Source: a virus
Length of the DNA: 21,257 nt
Strand: one strand, 5' to 3'
Virus record (IMG/VR): IMGVR_UViG_3300037427_001102
Span: 1 to 21,257 of that record
The notes under the pieces were generated by a model, which was not told where the DNA came from, made no database searches, and saw only the letters and a program-made list of their open reading frames with translations. A program made the position numbers and the translations under genes. This document shows, in pieces, positions 1 to 6,193 of the stretch; positions within the stretch are counted from its first letter, which is position 1, and every line of letters begins with the position of its first letter.

Positions 1-316
1 CTACTGGAAATCCTAAACCAATTAACCAGTTATATAGCTCTGTATAGTTTTTCATGTCCTCTTGTATGAGGAACCTTATCATTAAAACACCAAACTCTAG
101 TTTATCTCCTGGGTGTGGGATATCTACTAATGGTGTCATTTGTGTAGCAGGTGGTAAATTTATTTCAGGTATGTTAGCTGCTTGACAAAAATAACTGACA
201 TTCGGAATGTTATGTATTTGAAATTTAAACGCATTAGGGCGTAAGTAATCTAACTCGTTAGGGTTATTGTTACTCCAGGCTGCGTCTGAAACATTCGTAA
301 TATTAGTTGTTGTCAT
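1..316 (-). CDS. Tail-tube-like virion structural protein (5' part, runs off left edge)
   Basis: This is the first 105 residues of a minus-strand gene whose 3' end lies outside the window. The start ATG at 316 overlaps the stop of the upstream 52-residue gene (ATGA), and AAGG lies 3 nt before it. The visible protein has a polar N-terminus, then RPNAFKFQIHNIPNVSYFCQ, NIPEI and PGDKLEFGVLMIRFLI, and ends in NYTELYNWLIGLGFP. In marine T4-like phages this layout (N-terminal beta strands, a PGDKL.F turn, then a W.I.GLGFP helix) belongs to virion proteins related to the gp19 tube or baseplate tube-initiator fold; that assignment comes from recalled family features, not a search. It is the last visible gene of the Fe-S operon. 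Which tail component it is cannot be said from half a protein. Confidence 0.55.
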   Translation of the reverse strand, partial: MTTTNITNVSDAAWSNNNPNELDYLRPNAFKFQIHNIPNVSYFCQAANIPEINLPPATQMTPLVDIPHPGDKLEFGVLMIRFLIQEDMKNYTELYNWLIGLGFPV

Positions 317-471
317 CTACCTTGTCCTCTGTACTTTTTGTGACTTCTTTTCTTTGATTTATTCATTGTAGAAGTACTGATACCTACTCTTCTACCTCTC
401 CCACCTTGTCCTGTACTAGATGCCTTTCTTCCAGGCTCTCTTTGTACTAATGCTTTAAATGACTTTGCCAT
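313..471 (-). CDS. Small very basic protein, 52 residues, unknown function
   Basis: A short ORF with a clear AAGGAG ribosome binding site 7 nt before its ATG. It fits exactly between its neighbours: the stop overlaps the next start by ATGA, and the gap to iscA is 10 nt. The product has 16 Lys/Arg and a single acidic residue (Glu12) in 52 residues. It includes GGRGRR (23-28) and a C-terminal basic block from about 38 to 52 (NKSKKRSHKKYRGQGR). It has no cysteine, membrane segment or signal peptide. Such composition suggests nucleic-acid binding, a packaged DNA-binding protein, or electrostatic binding to an acidic virion protein. None of these can be shown from the sequence, and I do not recognise a family. 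The RBS, coupling and coding fit make it a real gene. Confidence 0.7.
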   Translation of the reverse strand: MAKSFKALVQREPGRKASSTGQGGRGRRVGISTSTMNKSKKRSHKKYRGQGR

Positions 472-481
472 AATATACTCC

Positions 482-853
482 TTAAAAACCTACAGAAACA
501 CCACAGCCACAAGCTGATTGTTCCTGAGGATTAACAAATTCAAACCCTTCATTTAATCCTTCTACCTTCCAGGATATAATTGTTCCTGTTAAATACATCT
601 CAGATAAAGGGTCTAACCATAATGTAAACTTTCCAAAATCAATTGGAATATCATTTTCTTTTCCTTCACTGGCATAATCAAATTCATAAGAGAAGCCTGC
701 ACACCCTCCACCTGTTAAACCAAACCTAACACCTTTAACACCTTGTCTTTCTATTTTTCTTATAACTTCTTCAAGTGCTGTGTCTGTAAAATCTATTTGA
801 GGTCCTTGATATGTTGTTGCTATCATATTAGGATTGTAATGATTAGTTTGCAA
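482..853 (-). CDS. iscA: IscA/HesB-type iron-sulfur cluster carrier
   Basis: 123 residues of the A-type Fe-S carrier family (IscA/ErpA/HesB), cytosolic proteins that bind iron or an Fe-S cluster and pass it to apoproteins. The three conserved ligand cysteines are present: Cys51 in GLTGGGCAGF, and Cys115 and Cys117 in SACGCGVSVGF. The family segment VEGLNEGFEFVNP precedes the CGCG. Compared with E. coli IscA (107 residues) it has an N-terminal extension of about 16 residues. The start is TTG at 853: GGAG lies exactly 6 nt upstream, the same spacing as the phage's AAGGAGAAACAAATG starts, whereas the first in-frame ATG (826) has no ribosome binding site. It overlaps the end of the IscU gene by 11 nt, so translation is probably coupled, and it shares the late promoter at 1299-1306. 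Family assignment is firm; the client in the infected cell is unknown. Confidence 0.93.
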   Translation of the reverse strand: MQTNHYNPNMIATTYQGPQIDFTDTALEEVIRKIERQGVKGVRFGLTGGGCAGFSYEFDYASEGKENDIPIDFGKFTLWLDPLSEMYLTGTIISWKVEGLNEGFEFVNPQEQSACGCGVSVGF

Positions 854-1277
854 TAGGTTCTCCGTTATGTTTTCGGTGTGCCTTCTTAGTATCCCAATCT
901 TTTAAAGCTTGTTTGATACTATCTTCTGCTAATACAGAACAATGTAACTTAATAGGCGGTAACTCTAGTGCCTCAGCTATGTCTTTATCTTTGATAGCTA
1001 AAGCTTGTGTCATTGTAATTCCTTTAAGCATTTCTACGAACATTGTTGAGCTAGCAATAGCTGAACCACAACCGTAAGTTTTAAATTTAACATCTAATAT
1101 AACATCTGTATCAGGACATACTTTTAAATCTAGTTTCATAACATCTCCACATGCTGGTGCTCCCGTCATTCCGGTTGCAATGTTAGGATCGTTTGGATCA
1201 AACCTTCCTACTCCGTGTGCTGCTGGGTTATTTAAAACATCTTCAAATCTATCTACTACCTTTTTACTATATGCCAT
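843..1277 (-). CDS. iscU: IscU-type iron-sulfur cluster scaffold protein
   Basis: 144 residues closely resembling IscU, the scaffold on which [2Fe-2S] clusters are built from sulfur supplied by a cysteine desulfurase. All key residues are present: Cys43 and Asp45 in GAPACGDVMKL, Cys70 in KTYGCGSAIASS, the chaperone (HscA) recognition motif LPPIK at 106-110, then His112 and Cys113. These match E. coli IscU C37, D39, C63, LPPVK, H105 and C106. There is one extra Cys54 and a C-terminal tail of about 12 residues (ending HRKHNGEPIAN) beyond the usual 128. No desulfurase, HscA/HscB or ferredoxin gene is in the window, so host partners would be needed. AGGAG precedes the ATG, and the late promoter at 1299-1306 gives a predicted 16-nt leader. 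It is first in an iscU-iscA-small protein-tail protein operon. Confidence 0.95.
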   Translation of the reverse strand: MAYSKKVVDRFEDVLNNPAAHGVGRFDPNDPNIATGMTGAPACGDVMKLDLKVCPDTDVILDVKFKTYGCGSAIASSTMFVEMLKGITMTQALAIKDKDIAEALELPPIKLHCSVLAEDSIKQALKDWDTKKAHRKHNGEPIAN

Positions 1278-1298
1278 ATTTACTCCTGGTCTTACTCT

Positions 1299-1306
1299 TA
1301 TTTATA
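1299..1306 (-). promoter_or_regulatory. T4-type late promoter (TATAAATA) for iscU-iscA operon
   Basis: An exact TATAAATA on the minus strand. In T4 this box spans about -13 to -6, which puts the start near 1293 and gives a 16-nt leader carrying AGGAG before the iscU ATG at 1277. The box overlaps the TAA stop (1302-1304) of the upstream 385-residue gene. Late promoters in T4 need gp55, gp33 and the gp45 clamp; use here is inferred. Confidence 0.8.
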
Positions 1307-2459
1307 AGATTGATTTGTTATTATCATCAGTAATTACGAATCCTTCTATAATTGGTGTTCTTTTTATAATGTTATTGTAAAATGTTAATGGGTCTTTTAT
1401 ATTAGGGTGACTTATTAATTCACTAGATACTATGTGTCTACCAGGTGTAAACTTTGCTTCTGTATATTCTATATTATTTTTCTTTATCCATTTATTATAT
1501 TTGTCTAAAGATTCTTGTTTATCTACTGTTTCAAAGTTATATGCTACCCAAGGATTATATGTTATTTGCTGAGATAATAGTCTTTTTTCTCCTGCTAATT
1601 CTATATCATTTGTAGAACTACAAGAATATAAATCTTTTCCTACTGTTCCAAAGTCTAATAACAAATCTTGTCCATTTCTTTCTGTTGTAAAGTGTTCATA
1701 GTCTTCATCTACCATTTCCCATTCTCTAAACTTGTTTATTTCTTCTCCAGGTGGTATATATTGGCATGCTAATGTTGTTTGATAAACGAAATATTCTATT
1801 AATAATTTATTAAGTTTATCAACAGACTGATTAGACATAAACCCTTGTGTTTTTTCATTCATATGAACAATATAATTAACTGCCTCCCACGCACTCCTAA
1901 TAGGTTTCATTTCTTTATAAGTTAATTCTTTCCTACCATATCTATCCATTACTTTAGGAAGTTCTTGTTCAAATATATAATGTAACTTATTTAAATTATC
2001 TATTCTAGCATCAAATATTTCTGTTTCATTTAATTTAAGACTAGGATCTATATCTAAATAATCTATTAGTTCATTCATCTTTGTACGACTATCCAAATAG
2101 TCCTGAACACTATTACTTTTATAAATGTCGAATCTCATATTATAAAGCCACCACAATTCTCTTCCTATACCCCATTCATACCCAGGAGGTGTTTCATTAT
2201 TTGGGTTCTTAGTGCCTCCCCATCTTTCAAATTGTGCTGAATGAGATGCCATGTGCCTATACGCGTCAATAAATTTTTGTGTAAGTGGTAATTCATTTAA
2301 TTGCCAAGTAAGAATATTCTTATAGTCCCAATCATTATCTGATTGTGTAGTGATTTTTAAAAGTTTATCTGGATTGTTGATGTGACTAGGGAGATCATTC
2401 CATATTGTTCCATAGAATGGTTTTTCAATACCTTTTTTGTAGATCACATGATAACGCAT
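1302..2459 (-). CDS. Unknown phage protein, 385 residues
   Basis: I do not recognise this family. The reading frame opens further upstream (to 2558), but ATG 2459 is preferred: the late-promoter box TATAAATA at 2465-2472 would start the transcript at that ATG, and the upstream extension is Cys/Tyr-rich and runs into the divergent promoter region. The product looks soluble and mostly helical, rich in Trp, Tyr and Asn. Noticeable segments are WGIGRELWWLYNMRFDIY (96-113), ARIDNLNKLHYIFEQ (151-165), SAWEAVNYIVHMNE (189-202) and LLDFGTVGKDLYSCSSTND (267-285). It has only two cysteines, so it is not an obvious Fe-S protein. No signal peptide or membrane segment is seen. It lies just upstream of iscU on the same strand, with the iscU promoter across its stop codon. 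Related hypotheticals probably occur in other marine T4-like phages, but I cannot confirm that here. Confidence 0.8.
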   Translation of the reverse strand: MRYHVIYKKGIEKPFYGTIWNDLPSHINNPDKLLKITTQSDNDWDYKNILTWQLNELPLTQKFIDAYRHMASHSAQFERWGGTKNPNNETPPGYEWGIGRELWWLYNMRFDIYKSNSVQDYLDSRTKMNELIDYLDIDPSLKLNETEIFDARIDNLNKLHYIFEQELPKVMDRYGRKELTYKEMKPIRSAWEAVNYIVHMNEKTQGFMSNQSVDKLNKLLIEYFVYQTTLACQYIPPGEEINKFREWEMVDEDYEHFTTERNGQDLLLDFGTVGKDLYSCSSTNDIELAGEKRLLSQQITYNPWVAYNFETVDKQESLDKYNKWIKKNNIEYTEAKFTPGRHIVSSELISHPNIKDPLTFYNNIIKRTPIIEGFVITDDNNKSIL

Positions 2460-2464
2460 AATTG

Positions 2465-2472
2465 TATTTATA
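2465..2472 (-). promoter_or_regulatory. Late promoter (TATAAATA) abutting ATG of unknown gene
   Basis: An exact minus-strand TATAAATA only 5 nt from the ATG at 2459. With the T4 spacing (box at -13 to -6), the predicted first transcribed base is the A of the ATG, so the mRNA would be leaderless. No Shine-Dalgarno sequence is visible before this ATG. It is divergent from the plus-strand promoter at 2518-2525. Confidence 0.7.
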
Positions 2473-2517
2473 GTACTGTCTTTTAAACCATAAATCAAAT
2501 GGTATGTTACCAAAGTG

Positions 2518-2525
2518 TATAAATA
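2518..2525 (+). promoter_or_regulatory. Late promoter (TATAAATA) for the small plus-strand gene
   Basis: An exact TATAAATA on the plus strand. The predicted start is near 2531, giving a 39-nt leader with AGGAG about 7 nt before the ATG at 2570. It is the plus-strand partner of a divergent promoter pair 45 nt apart. Confidence 0.75.
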
Positions 2526-2528
2526 ATA

Positions 2529-2545
2529 ATGTCCACAACGGACAT
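2529..2545 (+). other. Stem-loop at predicted mRNA 5' end
   Basis: Perfect inverted repeat ATGTCC-ACAAC-GGACAT. The predicted transcription start (about 2531) falls inside the left arm, so the mRNA would begin with a short GUCC/GGAC hairpin. Such 5' hairpins can protect transcripts; function here is inferred. Confidence 0.4.
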
Positions 2546-2569
2546 GACACATACACACAGGAGAATATT

Positions 2570-2785
2570 ATGTCAGACAATAAATCAGGGTTCGAAATCA
2601 GAGCCGAATTACTAGGACAAGCACAAGGTATCTTACAAGATAACTATATGAGATCATGTGATGCAATTCATTGCCACAACGATGCTTACCCTAACGATAA
2701 AAAGCCGTTACCTACAGTTACAATAACAGCACAAGATGTTATTGATGTAGCAACACAGCTTAATTCTTTCGTTACACAAAAATAA
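2570..2785 (+). CDS. Small unknown protein, 71 residues, opposite strand to capsid genes
   Basis: The ORF is open from 2504, but ATG 2570 is the likely start because ACAGGAG lies 7 nt before it and the predicted transcript starts at about 2531. The product begins MSDNKSGFEIRAELLGQAQG, followed by a His/Cys patch (CDAIHCHNDAYPND, about residues 32-45) and a C-terminal helix with ITAQDVIDVATQLNSFV. From memory, similar short proteins with a KSGFEIR..LL.QAQG start are found near gp23 in T4-like cyanophages, with no assigned function. It has its own late promoter and is closed by a strong terminator. The isolated orientation between two minus-strand operons suggests separate regulation. No domain can be named. 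Confidence 0.8.
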   Translation: MSDNKSGFEIRAELLGQAQGILQDNYMRSCDAIHCHNDAYPNDKKPLPTVTITAQDVIDVATQLNSFVTQK

Positions 2786-2798
2786 TCGTTCAGATAAA

Positions 2799-2828
2799 AA
2801 AAAGCCCTACCATATGGTGGGGCTTTTT
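2799..2828. terminator. Bidirectional intrinsic terminator
   Basis: A 13-bp stem with one G-T wobble (arms 2799-2811 and 2816-2828) and an ATAT loop. The GC core is GCCCTACC/GGTGGGGC, flanked by A5 on one side and T5 on the other, so it can end transcription in both directions. It sits between the convergent stops of the small plus-strand gene (2785) and gp23 (2855). Confidence 0.9.
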
Positions 2829-2854
2829 AATTCTATTTCTAGAAAGATCTAAAA

Positions 2855-4120
2855 TTACATTAAGTTTGTAACTTTAACTGATCTGTAGTACTGGTTACGG
2901 TCTGCAGTAAATGTGTCTGCATCAGTAGTTCCGTTAGCCTGCATTACGAATGGGTTAGCGATCATGCCATACCTAGTTTTGAAACCAATTTTAGGTTGGA
3001 ATGTGCTTGGGTCAATAGCCCTTACCATTTGTAGTGGGACATACGGACAATAGAATATACCAGCGTCATAAGGGCTTGTGCCTTTATAACCAACTACATA
3101 GAACTGGCTAGCAGCTCCTGTGTTTGCTGAGTATGGATCAATATATACTTTGTAACGACCGTTTAAAACACCAGCAAATGTATTACCTGTGTCATCAACA
3201 TTTAAATTAGTTGATAAAGCTGGTGCATAGTCAAGTACACCTGACATTGAAAGAGCACTAGCAACATCTGATGAACAGATGATGAAGTTTCCTTTTCCAC
3301 GCCTTGTGTCTTGTGCTATAACATTAGCATCACGCTCGATATTGAATAAAAGACCTTTAAATCGTTCTACTGACCACCTACCGTTGGAATCAACATCTAA
3401 GTCGAATGTTCCAGCTGTAGCAGTTGAGGCTGAGCCTGTTTTTGCTACTTTGTAGATTGTCCTAATAACTTCACGATTAATTTCTGCAAGTATTTCTTGT
3501 GAAAGAATATTACTTAGTTCTGATTCTGCATCTAAACCATGAACAGCTTTTAAATCTTGAGCTAGTTCAACTGTATATTCTGCTTTCAATGCTCTTGATT
3601 TAGCAGTAACAGTTGTCTTCTCGATTGAAAACGCCATTTCATTAAGTGTAGTTGAATCACCAAAACCTTCAGCAGTACTTGTAGATACACCAGCTCCTGT
3701 AGTGTAAGTACCATCAACTGGATTAGCTCCAGCATGTGTACCCGCACCCGAGAAGTCTGTGTCTGCTTCGTTAAATAAAGCTTCTGTACCAGTTTGACTA
3801 GTATAGTGTGACTTCATTGCGAAGATAAGACCTGTTGGTCCAGACATAGGTTGTACGCCACAAACATCGTAAGCCATAAGGTTCGGAAGAGCACGTCTTA
3901 CCAACGAGATCAATATTGGATCATAGTTGTCAACGCCACTTCCAGTTTGGTTTGCATGTGTTGCTTCGAAAAGAGCTTCCTTCTCCTCACGGAGAGCTTT
4001 CTCTTGGTTTTCGAGGACAACGGTGGTAACCGCTTTCTTGTACGGGTCCTTGATCTCTGCGAGTTCAGGATGTTCAAGCACTGGGCTCCACTTTTTCTGT
4101 AGTTCTTCTGAAAGATACAT
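2855..4120 (-). CDS. 23: Major capsid protein, T4 gp23-like
   Basis: 421 residues, shorter than T4 gp23 (521). It forms the hexamers of the head shell. Family hallmarks are visible: LMAYDVCGVQPMSGPTGLIF at 81-100, a central ALKAEYTVELAQDLKAVHGLDAE-type helix region with its EINRE continuation, and the C-terminal NQYYRSVKVTNLM. The N-terminal part to about residue 52 is charged and helical and should be removed: ALFE|ATHANQTG fits the T4 prohead protease rule (L/I-x-E), with cleavage predicted after Glu52. AAGGAG precedes the ATG, and an exact late promoter lies at 4165-4172 with a 39-nt leader. It directly follows gp22 in the T4 order. No gp24 vertex paralog follows it in the window. Confidence 0.97.
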   Translation of the reverse strand: MYLSEELQKKWSPVLEHPELAEIKDPYKKAVTTVVLENQEKALREEKEALFEATHANQTGSGVDNYDPILISLVRRALPNLMAYDVCGVQPMSGPTGLIFAMKSHYTSQTGTEALFNEADTDFSGAGTHAGANPVDGTYTTGAGVSTSTAEGFGDSTTLNEMAFSIEKTTVTAKSRALKAEYTVELAQDLKAVHGLDAESELSNILSQEILAEINREVIRTIYKVAKTGSASTATAGTFDLDVDSNGRWSVERFKGLLFNIERDANVIAQDTRRGKGNFIICSSDVASALSMSGVLDYAPALSTNLNVDDTGNTFAGVLNGRYKVYIDPYSANTGAASQFYVVGYKGTSPYDAGIFYCPYVPLQMVRAIDPSTFQPKIGFKTRYGMIANPFVMQANGTTDADTFTADRNQYYRSVKVTNLM

Positions 4121-4164
4121 CAGTTTCTCCTTAATTTACTTTTTGTTATGTTTTATAACCTAAT

Positions 4165-4172
4165 TATTTATA
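4165..4172 (-). promoter_or_regulatory. Late promoter (TATAAATA) for gp23
   Basis: An exact minus-strand TATAAATA in the gp22-gp23 gap. The predicted start is near 4159, with a 39-nt AT-rich leader ending in AAGGAGAAACTG before the ATG. A dedicated promoter for the most abundant virion protein is expected from T4. Confidence 0.85.
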
Positions 4173-4180
4173 AAAATTAA

Positions 4181-5452
4181 TTATTTAACCTTATCAAACT
4201 TCGCTGCTTGAGTGATACCTTGTACATATCTACTCATCACGGTGTTGTCTGTTAAAGTCCCTTGATCAACGCTATCTTCTAGCTTATCGCTATCATCTGC
4301 TTTCGCTTTAGGAAAATAATTTTCCTTGATAACATTAAGTTTTGAAATATATTTGTCTTCGTTTTCGTATGTAATACTTTCAACTAGACTAGCAAATTTC
4401 TCTACTTCTGTTTCAGCTAGATCGTCAACCACGGAACGGAAAACTTTTTCCTTTTGTAGTTGTTCTTTTTCTTCGCTGATAGTTACAGACTTACCAATCT
4501 CTTCGTCTAACTTAGATTTTAGTTCGTCTATTTGTTGCTGCTGAGAACTCAATACATCGAATTTTTCCTCTGGAACATCAATGTAATGTTCTACGAAAAC
4601 TTCCTGCATGCCTTTAATAAAGCTTTCAGTAATTTCGTTTCTTAGGCCGCTCTCAATAGCCAGCTCGTTTTCTGACATCCACTGCTCTGTCACATAAGAC
4701 AGATACTTGTCGATGTTTTCTACAAGTTTTTCTTTAGCTTCGTCAAAAGCCTTATTGGCTTCCTCAACAAGTTCGTTTTCTATTTCTGTTACTTGTTGAT
4801 TGACTCTTGCTACCACACTAGCTTCAAATAATGATGCCGCTTGTGTTTTAAATTCCTCTGAAAGATGCTCTTCATCAGCAAATAAGTTAGCAATGTCTGC
4901 CTCGAATAAAGTTTCTTCTGTTGAGTCTTCTTCAGATGCTTCTACTTCGGATTCTTCCTCAGCAATAACTTCTTCTTCGCCTTCTTCAACATATTCTACT
5001 TCTTCGCCTTCGACTACTTCTTCCTCTGCAACAATTTCTTCTTCAGTTTCAGAAACAGGTGTTTCTTCTAGTACTTCGTCTTCAGTCTCTTCGACTTCTT
5101 CCTGATGTACATTACCTTTAGATGATGATTGTGCTACAACGCTTTGAGTTGCCTCTCCATCGTTGTAATTAGGTGCTTTACCAGCACCTGAGTTAGAAGG
5201 TCTAGGGGCACTACCAGCTTTAGCTGATGCTTCCTTACCTACTGGGCTAGTTAATCCGCCTTCTGGGTTGCTAGTACCACTTAGGTCTTGCTGTTCAGGG
5301 TTTGGATTAGAGTTACCTTGTAGGGGTGGTTTAGCATCTCCATTGCTTGACTTATCCAACGGACGATTAGCCGCTAGTTCGTCAAGTACTTCTACAGCAT
5401 CGTCTTGCAACTTGCCTTCTAGAAGTTCTCTGATTTTGGATTCTACTCCCAT
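4181..5452 (-). CDS. 22: Prohead core scaffolding protein, gp22-like
   Basis: 423 residues, against 269 in T4 gp22. It forms the internal core on which the gp23 shell assembles, and the core is later cut to small peptides. The position between gp21 and gp23 is diagnostic. Layout: a short N-terminal helix (1-30), a Ser/Pro/Gly/Asn-rich linker (about 31-116), a very acidic Glu/Val block (about 117-184), then a long helical coiled-coil-like region (about 185-370) and a C-terminal tail. Two LFE|A sites, after Glu184 and Glu210, match the site in gp23 and are likely gp21 cuts. The conserved-looking core includes ADIANLFADEEHLSEEFKTQ. AGAGGAG precedes the ATG and two overlapping late boxes lie upstream. 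The extra length is mainly the linker and the acidic block. Confidence 0.93.
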   Translation of the reverse strand: MGVESKIRELLEGKLQDDAVEVLDELAANRPLDKSSNGDAKPPLQGNSNPNPEQQDLSGTSNPEGGLTSPVGKEASAKAGSAPRPSNSGAGKAPNYNDGEATQSVVAQSSSKGNVHQEEVEETEDEVLEETPVSETEEEIVAEEEVVEGEEVEYVEEGEEEVIAEEESEVEASEEDSTEETLFEADIANLFADEEHLSEEFKTQAASLFEASVVARVNQQVTEIENELVEEANKAFDEAKEKLVENIDKYLSYVTEQWMSENELAIESGLRNEITESFIKGMQEVFVEHYIDVPEEKFDVLSSQQQQIDELKSKLDEEIGKSVTISEEKEQLQKEKVFRSVVDDLAETEVEKFASLVESITYENEDKYISKLNVIKENYFPKAKADDSDKLEDSVDQGTLTDNTVMSRYVQGITQAAKFDKVK

Positions 5453-5499
5453 GTTACTCTCCTCTTAGGATTATTTAATTTTAATATAATCTAATAAAC

Positions 5500-5513
5500 T
5501 ATTTATATTTATA
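5500..5513 (-). promoter_or_regulatory. Two overlapping late promoter boxes for gp22
   Basis: The minus strand reads TATAAATATAAATA, two exact TATAAATA boxes (5506-5513 and 5500-5507) sharing TA. Predicted starts are about 5500 and 5494, both upstream of the gp22 ATG at 5452 and its RBS. Confidence 0.8.
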
Positions 5514-5523
5514 CAGATTTCTA

Positions 5524-6183
5524 TTATATTTTAGACAGTTTATCGAGAAAATTGCTAAAAACAGCGATTTTAGCTTCTTCTAGATCTCTCTGTGAAGTAC
5601 TATTAATCAATGCTTGACTCTCTTCGATGTCTTGTTCTGTCCATTTACCATTAACAAAAACCCATTCCCTTCCTTCCATAATGCCGGATACAAAAGCGTC
5701 TGGAGCGCTAGGATCTGCAACAATATCTGCTGCTGTAGCAAGCATGAAGTCATCTTGTACTTCATTAATGCCATTCCTCTCTTTTAAAGAGCCCAATCCT
5801 CTGGAGCTTACTCCAAGTTGAGCGCCTTCGCTAATAAGTTCTTTTACAATACGCCCCATTGGCGTATCCATAATTTTGGCACGACCAATCCAGTTGGTAC
5901 CGTCTTCTTTTAAAGATGTAATCATGTGAGATACTCTATCTAAGTTTACTGTAGGACCTTCTGGGTGTCCTAACTCTCCGTAAGCTCTTTTAGTGTTAAC
6001 AGATTCATTTACATATCTGTTAACTTCTCTCTGCATGATCTCTTTAGGATAGACTCTGCCGTTTTTGTTTTTTAAATCTGATTGTAAGAAAACACCTTCA
6101 ATGAATACATTAGGTTTCTTAGGATCTTTACTCTCTTCTGTGAGATAAGATATAGATTCGTTAAATTCTTTAATAAGTCTCAT
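5524..6183 (-). CDS. 21: Prohead maturation protease, gp21-like
   Basis: 219 residues (T4 gp21 is 212). This serine protease of the herpesvirus-assemblin-like prohead family is packed in the core and cuts gp22, gp23 and other head proteins at L/I-x-E sites. Visible motifs are FIEGVFLQSDLKNKNGRVYP (27-46), the His in AYGELGHPEG (His73), and the catalytic serine region QLGVSSRGLGSL (Ser126/127). ADIVADPSAPDAF (152-164) is another conserved region. Possible self-cleavage sites are LTE|E near 14-16 and LEE|A at 201-203. AAGGAGAAACAA precedes the ATG, the standard leader of this phage. It is followed by gp22. Confidence 0.95.
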   Translation of the reverse strand: MRLIKEFNESISYLTEESKDPKKPNVFIEGVFLQSDLKNKNGRVYPKEIMQREVNRYVNESVNTKRAYGELGHPEGPTVNLDRVSHMITSLKEDGTNWIGRAKIMDTPMGRIVKELISEGAQLGVSSRGLGSLKERNGINEVQDDFMLATAADIVADPSAPDAFVSGIMEGREWVFVNGKWTEQDIEESQALINSTSQRDLEEAKIAVFSNFLDKLSKI

Positions 6184-6193
6184 TTGTTTCTCC

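Noticed and set aside
2460-2558. Upstream extension of the 385-residue protein to an ATG at 2558
   Set aside because: It would run through both divergent promoters, has no ribosome site, and gives an odd Cys/His/Tyr-rich leader; the box at 2465-2472 would start the mRNA after it.
4800-5105. Ser/Thr-rich plus-strand frame opposite the gp22 acidic block
   Set aside because: The Ser-rich product is simply the reverse reading of GAA/GAG repeats in the acidic block.
5545-5575. GCTAAAA/TTTTAGC hairpin near the end of gp21 as a terminator
   Set aside because: It lies inside gp21 coding sequence, is AT-rich with no GC core, and lacks a proper T-run.
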